DNA of 64,000 nucleotides from an uncultured Paracoccaceae bacterium (GCA_937146765.1 CAKZRP010000064.1:124001-188000), one strand, 5' to 3'. Positions 19,248 through 29,557 are shown, counted from the first letter of the stretch. Numbers and translations: made by a program. The notes: generated from the letters alone by a model not told the origin.

Positions 19248-19281
19248 AGGGGGTCGCGACATTGTTCGCGGCCCCCTTTTC
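19248..19281 (+). terminator. Intercistronic terminator-like hairpin (attenuator)
   Basis: AAGGGGGTCGCGAcattgtTCGCGGCCCCCTTTT between SBP and fused permease. Confidence 0.7.
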
Positions 19282-19305
19282 CACTAGCCGACAGGAGCGA
19301 GGCTG

Positions 19306-21384
19306 ATGAGTGAAGACCGCAGCAAGGACGGCGATGACATTCGCCATTTGACCGCTGATGAACTGCAGGCAATCGAAGAAGAGTTTGACCCGGAACTGCG
19401 CTTTCGGGTGCTGGTGTGGCCGCTGACGCTAATTACCGCCGGCATCCTGTTCCTGCTGTCCTGCTACCATTTCTACACCGCCGGCTTTGGCATCCCGCAG
19501 GCGACCGTGCATCGGGGTCTGCACCTCGGGGTGACGTTGATGGTGGTTTTCCTGAGCTTTGCGGCCTTCAGCAAGAAAGAGCTGGGCAATGGCGTAATGA
19601 CGCCCTTTGGACTGCCGCTCTGGGACTGGGTTCTGGCGATTGCCGGCATTGTCAGCGCGCTTTACGTGCCTTGGATCTACAGTGAATTGGCCTTCCGGGT
19701 CGGCAACCCGCTGCCCATCGATATCGCGATGGGGACGATCCTGATCCTGGTGCTGCTGGAGACGGTGCGCCGCTCGATGGGCTGGCCGCTGCCGGTGATC
19801 GCGATCCTTTTTATGGCCTATGCCTATTTCGGCAAGTCGATGCCCGGCATTCTGGTTCATCCGGGGGCCAGCTGGGCGAATATCGTCAACCACCTCTACC
19901 TAACCTCGCAAGGGATCTACGGCACCGCGCTCGGGGTGATCGCGACCTATGTGTTCCACTTTGTCCTCTTCGGGGTGATGGCCACGCGCATTGGCCTTGG
20001 CCAATTGTTCATCGACATCGCCTCTGCCCTCGCTGGGCGTTATGCGGGCGGTCCGGCCAAGGTGTCGGTGCTGTCCTCGGCGCTGCTCGGGTCGATCTCC
20101 GGGTCCTCCATCGCCAATACGGTGACCACCGGGGCGCTGACCATTCCGGCGATGATCCGCATCGGCTATCCGCGCCATTTTGCGGCGGCGGTCGAGGCGG
20201 CAGCCTCCACAGGCGGCCAGATCACCCCGCCGGTCATGGGGGCGGTGGCCTTCCTGATGATCGAATATCTGGGCGTGCCGCTGACCACCATCCTGACGGC
20301 GGCTCTTGTTCCGGCCTTCATGCATTTCTTCGGCGTGCTCGTGCAGGTGCACCTTGAGGCCCGTCGCCTCGGTCTGCGCGGTCTCTCCGCAGCCGAACTG
20401 CCGAATGCATGGAAGGTGCTGAAGGCGGGTTGGCTCTCGGTTCTGCCGTTGATTATCCTGGTTGCAGTGCTGCTGTCCGGGCGCACCCCTTTTGCAGCTG
20501 CCTTCTATTCGATCACCGCCTGCATCATCGTGCTGGCGATCCAGCAGGTACAATCCGGCGGTCTCCTCGAGGGGATCAAAGGCACTTTGCATGGCGTCTG
20601 GGAAGGCTTTATCCTCGGCGCCAAGCAGTCGCTTTCGGTCACCGCGGCGGCGGCCCTGGTGGGCGTGGTGATCGGGGTGGTGACCCTGACCGGTGTCGGC
20701 TTCAAGATCGCCTATATGGTGACCAGCATCGCGCAGGGTTGGGCGACCTCGATGCACGAGATGCTGGCGGTCTTTCCGTTCGAGCTGATGACGGTGCCGT
20801 CTCTGACGTTGCTGTTCACCCTGGTGCTGACGGCAATCGTCTGCATCCTGATGGGGTGTGGTATCCCGACAACCGCCAATTACATCATCATGGTAGCGGT
20901 GGCGGCGCCGATCCTCGGGATGCTTGGTGTGCAGCCGATGGTCGCGCATTACTTCGTCTTCTACTACGGGGTGCTGGCGGATGTAACGCCACCGGTGGCC
21001 ATGGCGGCCTATGCCGGGGCCGGGATCGCGGGGGCGAATGCCTTCAAGGCCGGCAATACCGCCTTCCGCCTCAGTATGGGTAAGGCATTGGTGCCCTTTG
21101 TCTTTGCCTTCCAGCCCTCGCTTCTCCTCGTGACCGATGGCTTCACCTGGGAGGCCTTTGCCCTGGCCTTCACCGGGGCAACCTTGGGCATCTGGGTCCT
21201 GGCCTCGGCCGTGTCGAGCTGGCTCTTTGCGCCGCTCTACTGGTTCGAGCGCGTGGTGCTGGTGCTCGCCGCCTTGCTGCTGGTGGCCCCGAACCTCACC
21301 GCCAGCGCCATCGGCCTGCTGATTGTCCTGCCGATCGCGTTGCGGCAACTGCTGCCGAAATGGCGCGGCGGGGCGACAGCCTAG
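19306..21384 (+). CDS. TRAP transporter fused (4TM/12TM) permease
   Basis: ~690 aa polytopic; AAASTGGQITPPVMGAVAFLMIEYLGVP, MGCGIPTTANYIIMV, DVTPPVAMAAYAGAGIA. Confidence 0.93.
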   Translation: MSEDRSKDGDDIRHLTADELQAIEEEFDPELRFRVLVWPLTLITAGILFLLSCYHFYTAGFGIPQATVHRGLHLGVTLMVVFLSFAAFSKKELGNGVMTPFGLPLWDWVLAIAGIVSALYVPWIYSELAFRVGNPLPIDIAMGTILILVLLETVRRSMGWPLPVIAILFMAYAYFGKSMPGILVHPGASWANIVNHLYLTSQGIYGTALGVIATYVFHFVLFGVMATRIGLGQLFIDIASALAGRYAGGPAKVSVLSSALLGSISGSSIANTVTTGALTIPAMIRIGYPRHFAAAVEAAASTGGQITPPVMGAVAFLMIEYLGVPLTTILTAALVPAFMHFFGVLVQVHLEARRLGLRGLSAAELPNAWKVLKAGWLSVLPLIILVAVLLSGRTPFAAAFYSITACIIVLAIQQVQSGGLLEGIKGTLHGVWEGFILGAKQSLSVTAAAALVGVVIGVVTLTGVGFKIAYMVTSIAQGWATSMHEMLAVFPFELMTVPSLTLLFTLVLTAIVCILMGCGIPTTANYIIMVAVAAPILGMLGVQPMVAHYFVFYYGVLADVTPPVAMAAYAGAGIAGANAFKAGNTAFRLSMGKALVPFVFAFQPSLLLVTDGFTWEAFALAFTGATLGIWVLASAVSSWLFAPLYWFERVVLVLAALLLVAPNLTASAIGLLIVLPIALRQLLPKWRGGATA

Positions 21385-21415
21385 GTCCTCGCTGCGGCCT
21401 TTGTGATGTGAATAG

Positions 21416-21454
21416 AACCGGCCGTCGGAACTCTCCGGCGGCCGGTTTTTTTTC
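21416..21454 (+). terminator. Rho-independent terminator
   Basis: AACCGGCCGTCGGAactcTCCGGCGGCCGGTTTTTTTT. Confidence 0.92.
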
Positions 21455-21515
21455 TCTGGACGTCGCTGAACCGTTGCGAAATGTCGGTCAAATTTGGCCT
21501 GTCGGGGTGGAAATA

Positions 21516-21543
21516 ACCCACTTGTTGTCGACATTTTGTGGGT
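21516..21543. promoter_or_regulatory. Candidate operator dyad upstream of winged-helix regulator
   Basis: ACCCAC-ttgtt-GTCGAC-atttt-GTGGGT, 28 bp, centred on GTCGAC. Confidence 0.55.
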
Positions 21544-21562
21544 GAAATGTTACCAAGGCGGC

Positions 21563-22078
21563 ATGACAGACACACAAAAACGCCGCATCGTCTCTTCCCG
21601 CCACCTCGCCGAAGGCGAAGGCTGGGAAGCCTCTGAACTGGAATTCGGCCTGATCATCGCCTTCAACGCCTTTTCGCGCTGGATGGTCAAATGCATGTCG
21701 GCTGCCGGCAATGCCGAGATGAACCCGCTGGAAATCCTCGTATTGCACAATGTGAACCACCGGGGTCGGGAAAAACGGCTGAGCGATATCTGCTTCCTGC
21801 TGAATATCGAGGATACCCATACGGTGAATTATGCATTGCGCAAATTGTCCAAGGCGGGGCTGATCGACTCGGAAAAGCGCGGCAAGGAAGTGTTCTATCG
21901 CGCCTCAAAAGCGGGCGAAGACCTGTGCGAGGCCTACCGCAAGATCCGCGAATACTGCCTGCTGGACGGGCTGGCGCGCTTTGACCTCTCTGGCGAGGAT
22001 CTGCGCGAGATCGGCAGCAATCTGAGGGCGCTCTCCGGGCAATACGATCAGGCGAGCCGGGCGGCCTCGTCCCTGTAG
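21563..22078 (+). CDS. Winged-helix (MarR-like) transcriptional regulator
   Basis: MTDTQKRRIVSSRH...RLSDICFLLNIEDTHTVNYALRKLSKAGLIDSEKRGKEVFYRASKAG. Confidence 0.8.
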   Translation: MTDTQKRRIVSSRHLAEGEGWEASELEFGLIIAFNAFSRWMVKCMSAAGNAEMNPLEILVLHNVNHRGREKRLSDICFLLNIEDTHTVNYALRKLSKAGLIDSEKRGKEVFYRASKAGEDLCEAYRKIREYCLLDGLARFDLSGEDLREIGSNLRALSGQYDQASRAASSL

Positions 22079-22101
22079 GTTCGGATCACGGCATCAATCG
22101 G

Positions 22102-22142
22102 GAACCGCCGCGCCCTGTCAGATGGGGCGCGGCGGTTTTATT
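22102..22142. terminator. Bidirectional rho-independent terminator
   Basis: AACCGCCGCGCCC tgtcagat GGGGCGCGGCGGTTTTATT between convergent genes. Confidence 0.88.
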
Positions 22143-23443
22143 CAGCCGTTCATCGCGGTGGGCAGGAAGGTCACGATCTGCGGGAAGATCGTGATCAGCA
22201 GCACCGCAAAGAGCAGCAGGAAGAAGAAGGGCATCGCGGCGCGGGCGATCTTCAGGATGTCGAGGCCGGTCAGCCCCTGGATCACGAAGAGGTTGAAGCC
22301 CACCGGTGGGGTGATCTGGCTCATCTCGACCACAAGGACGAGGTAGATGCCGAACCAGATCGGGTCGATCCCCACCTCCATTACCATCGGCATGATGATC
22401 GAGGTGGTCAGCACCACGACCGAGATCCCGTCTAGGAACAGCCCCAGCACGATGAAGAAGGCGGTGAGCACCATCAGGAGCACATAGGGCGACAGGCCCA
22501 TGCCGCTGATCCAGGCCGCAAGGTTGCGCGGCAGGCCGGTGAAGCCCATGGCTACCGCGAGGAAGGCTGCTCCCAGCAGGATGAAGGCGATCATGCAGCT
22601 GGTACGGGCGGTGGACATCATGGCATCAAGGAACTCGCGCTTGCCGAAGCTGCCCGACAGGACGGCAAGCAGGATCGACAGCAGTACCCCGAGGGCCGCC
22701 GCATCCGTGGGTGAGGCAAGGCCGCCGTAGATGGCGCCGATCACCCCTGCAATCAACAGGCCGACCGGGATCAGGCCGCGCGCCTCCCAGAGTTTGGCCT
22801 TCAATGGCATCGATGTGTCGGCCCGTGGGATCAACCCCGGTTCCATCCAGGCGCGCACCATCACATAGGCGGCAAAGAGACCGACCAGGAGGATGCCCGG
22901 CACGATCCCGGCAACAAAAAGCCTTGCGATGGATTGCTCGGTTGCGACCCCGTAGACGATCAGGATGATCGAAGGCGGGATGAGCAGGCCGAGGGTGGCA
23001 GAGCCGGCCAAAGTGCCGAGGATCAGGCTCTCGGGATAGCCGCGCGATTTCAGTTCGGGGATCGACATCTTGCCGATTGTGGCGGCGGTCGCGGCGGAAG
23101 AGCCGGAAACAGCGGCAAAGATAGCGCAGCCCAGAACGTTCACGTGCAGCAAACGCCCCGGCACACCGCCAAGCCAAGGGGCCAGCCCATTGAACATGTC
23201 TTTGGACAGGCGCGAGCGTAGCAGGATCTCTCCCATCAGAATGAAGAGGGGCAAGGCGGTCAACGACCAGGAATGGCTATGACCCCAAAAGGTGGTTGCC
23301 ATTACCAGACCCACGGGCGCGTTGGAGAAGAACACCAGCGCCACCGCCGCAACGCCAGCCAGCGCCAGCGCGATCCAGAGGCCGGAGGCGAGGAAGACAA
23401 AGAGCACGCCCAGAAGGATCAGGCCAACAATCGGATCGGACAT
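22142..23443 (-). CDS. TRAP transporter large permease (DctM)
   Basis: LAGSATLGLLIPPSIILIVYGVATEQSIARLFVAGIVPGILL, QITPPVGFNLFVIQG. Confidence 0.93.
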   Translation of the reverse strand: MSDPIVGLILLGVLFVFLASGLWIALALAGVAAVALVFFSNAPVGLVMATTFWGHSHSWSLTALPLFILMGEILLRSRLSKDMFNGLAPWLGGVPGRLLHVNVLGCAIFAAVSGSSAATAATIGKMSIPELKSRGYPESLILGTLAGSATLGLLIPPSIILIVYGVATEQSIARLFVAGIVPGILLVGLFAAYVMVRAWMEPGLIPRADTSMPLKAKLWEARGLIPVGLLIAGVIGAIYGGLASPTDAAALGVLLSILLAVLSGSFGKREFLDAMMSTARTSCMIAFILLGAAFLAVAMGFTGLPRNLAAWISGMGLSPYVLLMVLTAFFIVLGLFLDGISVVVLTTSIIMPMVMEVGIDPIWFGIYLVLVVEMSQITPPVGFNLFVIQGLTGLDILKIARAAMPFFFLLLFAVLLITIFPQIVTFLPTAMNG

Positions 23444-23444
23444 T

Positions 23445-23969
23445 TCAGATCTCCTCGGCGTTTTCGATGATGGGACGACCGGCTCGCAAGGTGCCGATCA
23501 GGGTGTCGATCAGGGCGACAAACAACAGGCTCATCCCCAGCGCCATCACCGATTGCGGGATCCAGAGCGGGATCGGGATCATGCCGGAAGAGGTATCGTT
23601 GTAATGCCAGCTCTCGGCCACCAGGGCGATGATATAGGCGCAGGCATAACCTGTGAGCGCCGCCGCCATGAGCAGCGCAAGAATCTCCGCCATCAGCCCT
23701 CCACGACCGGGCAGGCGCGAGGTGATCAGCGTTACCCGGATGTGCCCGGCAGTGCGGAATGTATGGGGCATGGCCAGAAAGGTCGCAGCCGCCAGCATGA
23801 ACCCCGAGAAATCCGCGTAGGAGGGGATGGTCGAGGGCAGCGGCAGGGCAAAGACCCGCGTGGCGAAGTTCAGCAGAACCTGCGTGCTGACCAGAACCGC
23901 GATCCCCAGAATGATCGTGGCGGAGATCCAGCAGGTGGCAAGGTAGATGGTATCCAGAATGCGTCGCAT
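23445..23969 (-). CDS. TRAP transporter small permease (DctQ)
   Basis: Four TM segments; adjacent to DctM on the same strand. Confidence 0.87.
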   Translation of the reverse strand: MRRILDTIYLATCWISATIILGIAVLVSTQVLLNFATRVFALPLPSTIPSYADFSGFMLAAATFLAMPHTFRTAGHIRVTLITSRLPGRGGLMAEILALLMAAALTGYACAYIIALVAESWHYNDTSSGMIPIPLWIPQSVMALGMSLLFVALIDTLIGTLRAGRPIIENAEEI

Positions 23970-24098
23970 GAGGCTCCCCTGTCGCGTCCCGGGTGTGCGT
24001 GACGGTCGCGGCCGCCCGCCCCCTATTCTGATTTGAGGACAGGCAGACCCGGATGGAGCCTGCCTGTGCCTGTTGTTACCGGTGTTCGGGGACCGGTC

Positions 24099-25061
24099 TT
24101 ACTTGGCGATGGCGCCCAGAACCTCCAGCGCCGCATCTGAGGCATTGACGCGCCAGTTCTTCTGCATCTGATCACCGATTGCCTTCAGACCCTCGGTCAG
24201 CTCGGCGCTTGGATCCACAATGATGATACCGTTGTCGGCCAGCACTTGGGTTTTTTCCGTGGCTTCGGCCTTGGACATTTCCCAGCCGCGTGCCTCGGCT
24301 GCCTCTGCCGCGGCCAGGACGGCAGCTTGCACGTCCTCGGGCAGGCGCCGGAAGGAGCGTTGGTTCACCACCACGATGTTTTTCGGAATCCAGGCGTTGA
24401 TCGGTGTGTAATGGGTCACGTAGTCCCAGGCGGTGGAGTTCGCGCCGGTGGAGGGCGAGGTGATCATCGCCTCAACCTGACCGGTGGTGAAGGCCTGCGG
24501 GATGTCGGGAGCTTCGACTTGCACGGGGGCGGCACCGGCGAGGGCCGCGAACTCTTCCAGTGCGGCGTTATAGGCGCGGAAGCGCAAGCCGGAGAGATCC
24601 GCGACGGTCTTGATCTCGCCATTGGTGTAAAGACCCTGCGCGGGCCAGGGCACAGAGAACAACGGCATTAGCCCCTGCTTGCCCAGAACTTGGGTCACCA
24701 CAGGTTCCTGCGCCGCCCAGAGGGCCGCAGCATCGTCATAGCTGGTGGCAAGGAAGGGCTGGCTGTCGAGGCCGAAGACCGCGTCTTCGTTCACCAGTTG
24801 CGACAGGAAGAACTCGCCAATTGGCACCTGACCGGAGCGCACGGTGTTCTTGATCTCGCCATGGGGAAACAGCGAGCCGGCGGAATGGACGGTGATTTCC
24901 AGCGCACCATCGGTGGCGGCTTTCACCTCTTCGGCAAACTGCGCGATGTTCTGGGTGTGGAAGGTGGTGTCACCATAGGGTGTCGGCATGTCCCAAGTCT
25001 CGGCAACGGTGGCGGTGCCAAGGCTGGCTGCAACCACGGCAGTCAGTGCAAAATGTTTCAT
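24099..25061 (-). CDS. TRAP transporter substrate-binding protein (DctP)
   Basis: MKHFALTAVVAASLGTATVAETWDMPTPYGDTTFHTQNIAQFAEEV. Confidence 0.92.
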   Translation of the reverse strand: MKHFALTAVVAASLGTATVAETWDMPTPYGDTTFHTQNIAQFAEEVKAATDGALEITVHSAGSLFPHGEIKNTVRSGQVPIGEFFLSQLVNEDAVFGLDSQPFLATSYDDAAALWAAQEPVVTQVLGKQGLMPLFSVPWPAQGLYTNGEIKTVADLSGLRFRAYNAALEEFAALAGAAPVQVEAPDIPQAFTTGQVEAMITSPSTGANSTAWDYVTHYTPINAWIPKNIVVVNQRSFRRLPEDVQAAVLAAAEAAEARGWEMSKAEATEKTQVLADNGIIIVDPSAELTEGLKAIGDQMQKNWRVNASDAALEVLGAIAK

Positions 25062-25136
25062 TGGTTGAGAACTCCCGGTTGGATTTTCATTGAGGATGAC
25101 CGTTGCACAAGTCCTGACCATTTACAATCACTACAT

Positions 25137-25149
25137 TGACAATTTGTCA
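25137..25149. promoter_or_regulatory. Candidate operator in divergent TRAP/hydantoinase promoter
   Basis: TGACAA-T-TTGTCA, extended to TACnnTGACAAtTTGTCAnnGTA (25132-25154). Confidence 0.6.
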
Positions 25150-25193
25150 GCGTAATATCATTAAAGCAAATGTTTTGTGCAAAGGAGACCGCC

Positions 25194-28100
25194 ATGACAC
25201 AGACTGCTGACGCCAAGTGGGATTTCTGGATTGACCGGGGCGGCACCTTTACCGACATCGTTGCGCGCAGGCCCGATGGCGCTCTGGTGACGCATAAGAT
25301 TTTGTCCGAAAATCCAGAGCTTTACAAAGACGCAGCGGTACAGGGCATCCGCGAGCTGTTGGGGCTGAAAGCGGGCGAGGCGATCCCCGAGGGCGCGATT
25401 TCCGCCATCAAGATGGGCACCACCGTAGCGACCAATGCGCTGTTGGAACGCAAGGGCGAGCCGACGGTTCTGCTGATCACCCGCGGGTTTCGCGACCTCT
25501 TGCGAATCGGCTACCAGAATCGCCCGGACCTGTTCGCGTTGCACATCCAGCTGCCGGAGCTCCTCTATTCCGAGGTGATCGAGATCGACGAACGGCTGGC
25601 CGCCGAGGGCGCGGTGCTCTCGCCTCTGGACGCGGCGGCAACGCGGGATGCGCTGGCCTCGGCCCGAGCCAAAGGGTACCGCGCGGTCGCGGTGGCGCTG
25701 TTGCACAGCTACAAGAACCCCGCCCATGAACAGGCAATCGGCGTGATGGCGCAAGAGGCGGGGTTTGAGCAGATTTCCCTCAGCCACGAGGCCAGCCCGC
25801 TGATCAAGCTGGTGTCGCGCGGTGATACCACCGTGACCGACGCCTATCTGACCCCGATCCTGCGCCGCTATGTGAACCAGGTGCGCGATGCGCTTGGCGG
25901 CGGCGCGGGCACGGTGGAGCGGCTGATGTTCATGCAATCCAACGGCGGCCTTACGGATGCGGACCTGTTCAACGGCCGCGACGCGATCCTCTCGGGTCCA
26001 GCGGGCGGCGTGGTTGGCATGGTCGGCACCGCGCGGGCGGATGGGTTTGAGAAACTCATCGGCTTTGACATGGGCGGCACCTCGACGGATGTCTGCCACT
26101 ATGCGGGCACCTTTGAGCGCAGTTTTGAAACCGAAGTTGCTGGTGTGCGGATGCGCGCACCGATGATGAATATTCATACCGTAGCGGCGGGCGGCGGTTC
26201 GATCCTGTCCTATCGTGATGGCCGGTTGCAGGTTGGCCCCGAGAGTGCCGGTGCCGATCCCGGCCCGGCCTGTTATCGTCGCGGTGGCCCCCTCGCCGTG
26301 ACCGACTGCAATGTGGTGCTGGGCAAGCTGCAACCGGCGACCTTCCCCAAGGTCTTTGGCCCCAATGGCGACGAGCCTCTGGACGTCACCGCCCCGCGCG
26401 CCAAGTTTGAGGCTCTGGCGCAGGAGATCGCCGCCGCGACAGGCAATCCGCCGATGACGGTGGAGGAGCTGGCCGAAGGGTTTTTGCGGATCGCGGTCGA
26501 CAGTATGGCCAATGCGATTAAGGAGATCAGCGTTTCGCGCGGCTATGACGTCACCGCCTATACGCTCAACAGCTTTGGCGGCGCGGGCGGGCAGCACGCT
26601 TGCCTTGTGGCCGATGCCTTGGGGATGACCTCGGTCTATCTGCACCCCTTTGCCGGGGTCCTGTCGGCGCTTGGCATGGGGCTGGCGGATATCGTGGCGA
26701 TGCGCGAGCACCAGTTGGACCTGCCGGTGGGCGACGTGACCTCCTTGCAGAACTGGTCTGAAACCTTGGGCGCCGAGGCGCAGGCCGAAGTCGCCGCCCA
26801 GGGGGTGCCCGCCGATCAAATCCGGCTGGAAACCAAGATTTTCCTGCGCGCAGGCGCCTCGCAGACCACGCTGCCGGTGCTCTTGGCCACAGAGGCCGAG
26901 ATGGTCGAGGCCTTTAATGCCGCGCATGAGGCAGAGTTTGGCTTCCGTCCCGGCGCGGCGGAGATCATCGCCGAGATGATCTCGGTCGAGGCAACCGGGG
27001 CCTCTGGCGCCAATGGCACCCTGCCGGAGGGGCCGGAGGGCAGCGGCGAAAGTGGTATCACCGAGATGTGGGCCGAGGGCGCCTTTACCACCGTCAAAAC
27101 CTATGACCGCACCCGCATGGGGGCTGGCGCGCGGATCGACGGTCCGGCGGTGATCAACGAACCCACCGGCACCACCGTGGTCGAGGCCGGTTGGCAGGCG
27201 GAATGCCTCAAAGGCGGGGCCTTGGTGCTGCGCCGCGTCAAGGCGCTGAAACGCGCGGAGGCGATTGGCACCTCGGTTGATCCGATCATGCTCGAGGTCT
27301 TCAACAACCTCTTTATGTCGATTGCCGAGCAAATGGGCGCGACGCTGGCCAAGACCGCGGCCTCGGTCAATATCCGCGAACGGCTGGATTTCTCCTGCGC
27401 GCTGTTTGATGCGGCGGGCGATCTGGTCGCCAATGCGCCGCATGTGCCGGTGCATCTGGGCTCGATGAGCGCCAGCGTAAAGACCATTCTGGACGCCAAT
27501 GCGGGCGATATCCGCCCCGGCGACGTTTTTATGATGAACGACCCGTTCAACGGTGGCACCCACCTGCCGGACGTGACCGTGGTGACCCCGGTGTTTGACG
27601 CCAGCGGCACAAGGATCGATTTCGTGGTCGCCTCGCGCGGGCACCATGCGGATATCGGCGGCAAGACGCCGGGCTCAGCCCCGCCGGACAGCGCCCATAT
27701 CGACGAAGAAGGCGTGTTGATCCGCAACTTCAAACTGGTGAGCGCGGGGGCCTTGAACGAGGCTGCCACGCGGGAGCTGTTGGCCTCGGCGACCTATCCC
27801 TGCCGCAACATCGACCAGAACATGGCCGACCTTGCCGCCCAGATCGCGGCCAATGCCACCGGCGCGGCGGAGCTGAAAAAGGCGGTGGATCAGTTCGGTG
27901 CCGAGGTGGTGCAGGCCTATATGCGCCATGTGCAGGACAATGCCGAGGAATCGGTGCGCCGGGTGCTTGATGTGCTGGAAGACTGCGCCTTTACCTATGC
28001 GCTCGACAGCGGGGCTGAGATCAAGGTGGCGATTTCGGTCGACAAGGCCAGCCGCTCGGCCAAGATCGACTTTAGCGGCACCTCGGATCAGGACGTGCTC

Positions 28101-28811
28101 AACTACAACGCGCCAAAGGCGATCTGCCGCGCCGTGGTCCTTTATGTGTTCCGCACGCTGGTCGGCACCGAGATCCCGATGAACGAGGGTTGCCTGAAGC
28201 CGATCGAGATCCTCGCGCCTGAAGGGGCGTTCATCAACCCGCGCTACCCGGCGGCGGTGATTTCCGGCAATACCGAGGTGAGTCAGGCGATTGCCGACAC
28301 GCTTTATGGCGCGCTTGGAGTGATCGCGGGCAGCCAGGGGACGATGAACAACTTCGTCTATGGCAACGAGAGCTACCAGAACTACGAGACGATCTGCGGC
28401 GGCACCGGTGCGGGCAATGGGTTTGACGGCTGTTCCGGCGTGCATTCCCATATGACCAACACGCGAATGACCGATCCCGAAGTTTTGGAAGCGCGCTTCC
28501 CGGTGCGGGTGCGCGAATTTGCGATCCGCACGGATTCTGGTGGTGCTGGTAAATGGCGCGGTGGCGAGGGCATCCGGCGGCAGCTGGAGTTTCTGGAGCC
28601 GACCACGGTGACGGTGCTGTCCTCGCACCGCGAAACCCGCGCCTTTGGCCAGAGCGGCGGCGAGGCTGGTGGCGTCGGGCGTAACTCCGTCGTGCGGGCC
28701 GATGGGCAGCGGATCACGCTGCAGGGCAACGATCAGGTCGAGATGGCCTCGGGCGATGTCTTTGTGCTGGAAACCCCCGGCGGCGGTGGGTTCGGCGTGC
28801 AAGAGGCGTGA
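25194..28811 (+). CDS. Fused hydantoinase/5-oxoprolinase family protein (HyuA-HyuB)
   Basis: N-terminal HyuA ([53 protein letters not shown]) and C-terminal HyuB ([61 protein letters not shown]-like). Confidence 0.94.
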   Translation: MTQTADAKWDFWIDRGGTFTDIVARRPDGALVTHKILSENPELYKDAAVQGIRELLGLKAGEAIPEGAISAIKMGTTVATNALLERKGEPTVLLITRGFRDLLRIGYQNRPDLFALHIQLPELLYSEVIEIDERLAAEGAVLSPLDAAATRDALASARAKGYRAVAVALLHSYKNPAHEQAIGVMAQEAGFEQISLSHEASPLIKLVSRGDTTVTDAYLTPILRRYVNQVRDALGGGAGTVERLMFMQSNGGLTDADLFNGRDAILSGPAGGVVGMVGTARADGFEKLIGFDMGGTSTDVCHYAGTFERSFETEVAGVRMRAPMMNIHTVAAGGGSILSYRDGRLQVGPESAGADPGPACYRRGGPLAVTDCNVVLGKLQPATFPKVFGPNGDEPLDVTAPRAKFEALAQEIAAATGNPPMTVEELAEGFLRIAVDSMANAIKEISVSRGYDVTAYTLNSFGGAGGQHACLVADALGMTSVYLHPFAGVLSALGMGLADIVAMREHQLDLPVGDVTSLQNWSETLGAEAQAEVAAQGVPADQIRLETKIFLRAGASQTTLPVLLATEAEMVEAFNAAHEAEFGFRPGAAEIIAEMISVEATGASGANGTLPEGPEGSGESGITEMWAEGAFTTVKTYDRTRMGAGARIDGPAVINEPTGTTVVEAGWQAECLKGGALVLRRVKALKRAEAIGTSVDPIMLEVFNNLFMSIAEQMGATLAKTAASVNIRERLDFSCALFDAAGDLVANAPHVPVHLGSMSASVKTILDANAGDIRPGDVFMMNDPFNGGTHLPDVTVVTPVFDASGTRIDFVVASRGHHADIGGKTPGSAPPDSAHIDEEGVLIRNFKLVSAGALNEAATRELLASATYPCRNIDQNMADLAAQIAANATGAAELKKAVDQFGAEVVQAYMRHVQDNAEESVRRVLDVLEDCAFTYALDSGAEIKVAISVDKASRSAKIDFSGTSDQDVLNYNAPKAICRAVVLYVFRTLVGTEIPMNEGCLKPIEILAPEGAFINPRYPAAVISGNTEVSQAIADTLYGALGVIAGSQGTMNNFVYGNESYQNYETICGGTGAGNGFDGCSGVHSHMTNTRMTDPEVLEARFPVRVREFAIRTDSGGAGKWRGGEGIRRQLEFLEPTTVTVLSSHRETRAFGQSGGEAGGVGRNSVVRADGQRITLQGNDQVEMASGDVFVLETPGGGGFGVQEA

Positions 28812-29005
28812 GAAGCTCGCATCCCGCCGGAGGACATGATCCGGCGGGATGCGAAATGTCCGGAACATGGGTGTCGGTTTTGACGCCGCGCGTCGGAAAT
28901 GCGGCATCTGATTGCGACGTCCTGGTCGCTCGGGGTGGCGAACTGCAGTCGCCAAACCAGTACCAGCGGACGATCAGGCGACCCGCCCTTCACAATGAGC
29001 CCCAA

Positions 29006-29557
29006 ATGCTGACGCCACTGACCTGTCCTGCGATGTTTTCTCAGGACGAATGTGCAGAAATCATCCGAATGGCTCAGATCGAGGGTCTGCGCGAGGCCGG
29101 GCTGGTGCGCGGTCGACAGAACGAAAGCATTCGAACAGCGCGCATTTCCTGGCTGGACGAGGAAGGCGAGGCAGACTGGGTGTTCTCGCGCGTGACATCG
29201 ACCGTCATCGCCGCCAATCGGACGCATTTTTCCTTCGACCTCACGGAATTCGCCGAGCGGGTCCAGGTGGCGGTCTATGATGCCAGCAACGCGAGCCACT
29301 TCGACTGGCACAGCGATATCGGCTCTGGTACCTTTGCGGAAAAGCGCAAGCTGACGCTCGTGGCGCAACTGAGCGATCCAGCCGATTACATCGGCGGGCG
29401 ACTCGAGCTGAATGCGACCGGGCGGGTGGATGTCGTGGGCACTGTGCAAGGGGATGCGATCCTCTTCCCCAGCTATATCCTGCACCGGGTGACCGAAGTG
29501 ACGGACGGATCCCGGTATTCGTTGACCACCTGGATCCACGGGCCGGCCTTCCGCTAG
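29006..29557 (+). CDS. 2-oxoglutarate/Fe(II)-dependent oxygenase (prolyl-4-hydroxylase-like, PKHD-type)
   Basis: HFDWHSDIGS (HxD), GGRLEL, GDAILFPSYILHRV, GSRYSLTTWIHGPAFR. Confidence 0.82.
   Translation: MLTPLTCPAMFSQDECAEIIRMAQIEGLREAGLVRGRQNESIRTARISWLDEEGEADWVFSRVTSTVIAANRTHFSFDLTEFAERVQVAVYDASNASHFDWHSDIGSGTFAEKRKLTLVAQLSDPADYIGGRLELNATGRVDVVGTVQGDAILFPSYILHRVTEVTDGSRYSLTTWIHGPAFR

Noticed and set aside
19900-21534. 544-aa minus-strand ORF opposite TRAP fused permease
   Set aside because: Q/H/R-rich antisense shadow of a membrane protein gene.
24039-24067. ACAGGCAG...CTGCCTGT hairpin between dctP and dctQ on the minus strand
   Set aside because: Real inverted repeat but no U-tract on either side; probably ordinary intercistronic structure, so not called as terminator.
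25161-27647. 828-aa minus-strand ORF opposite the hydantoinase gene
   Set aside because: Low-complexity H/R/G/A-rich translation typical of antisense frames in high-GC coding DNA; the plus-strand frame has clear conserved motifs.
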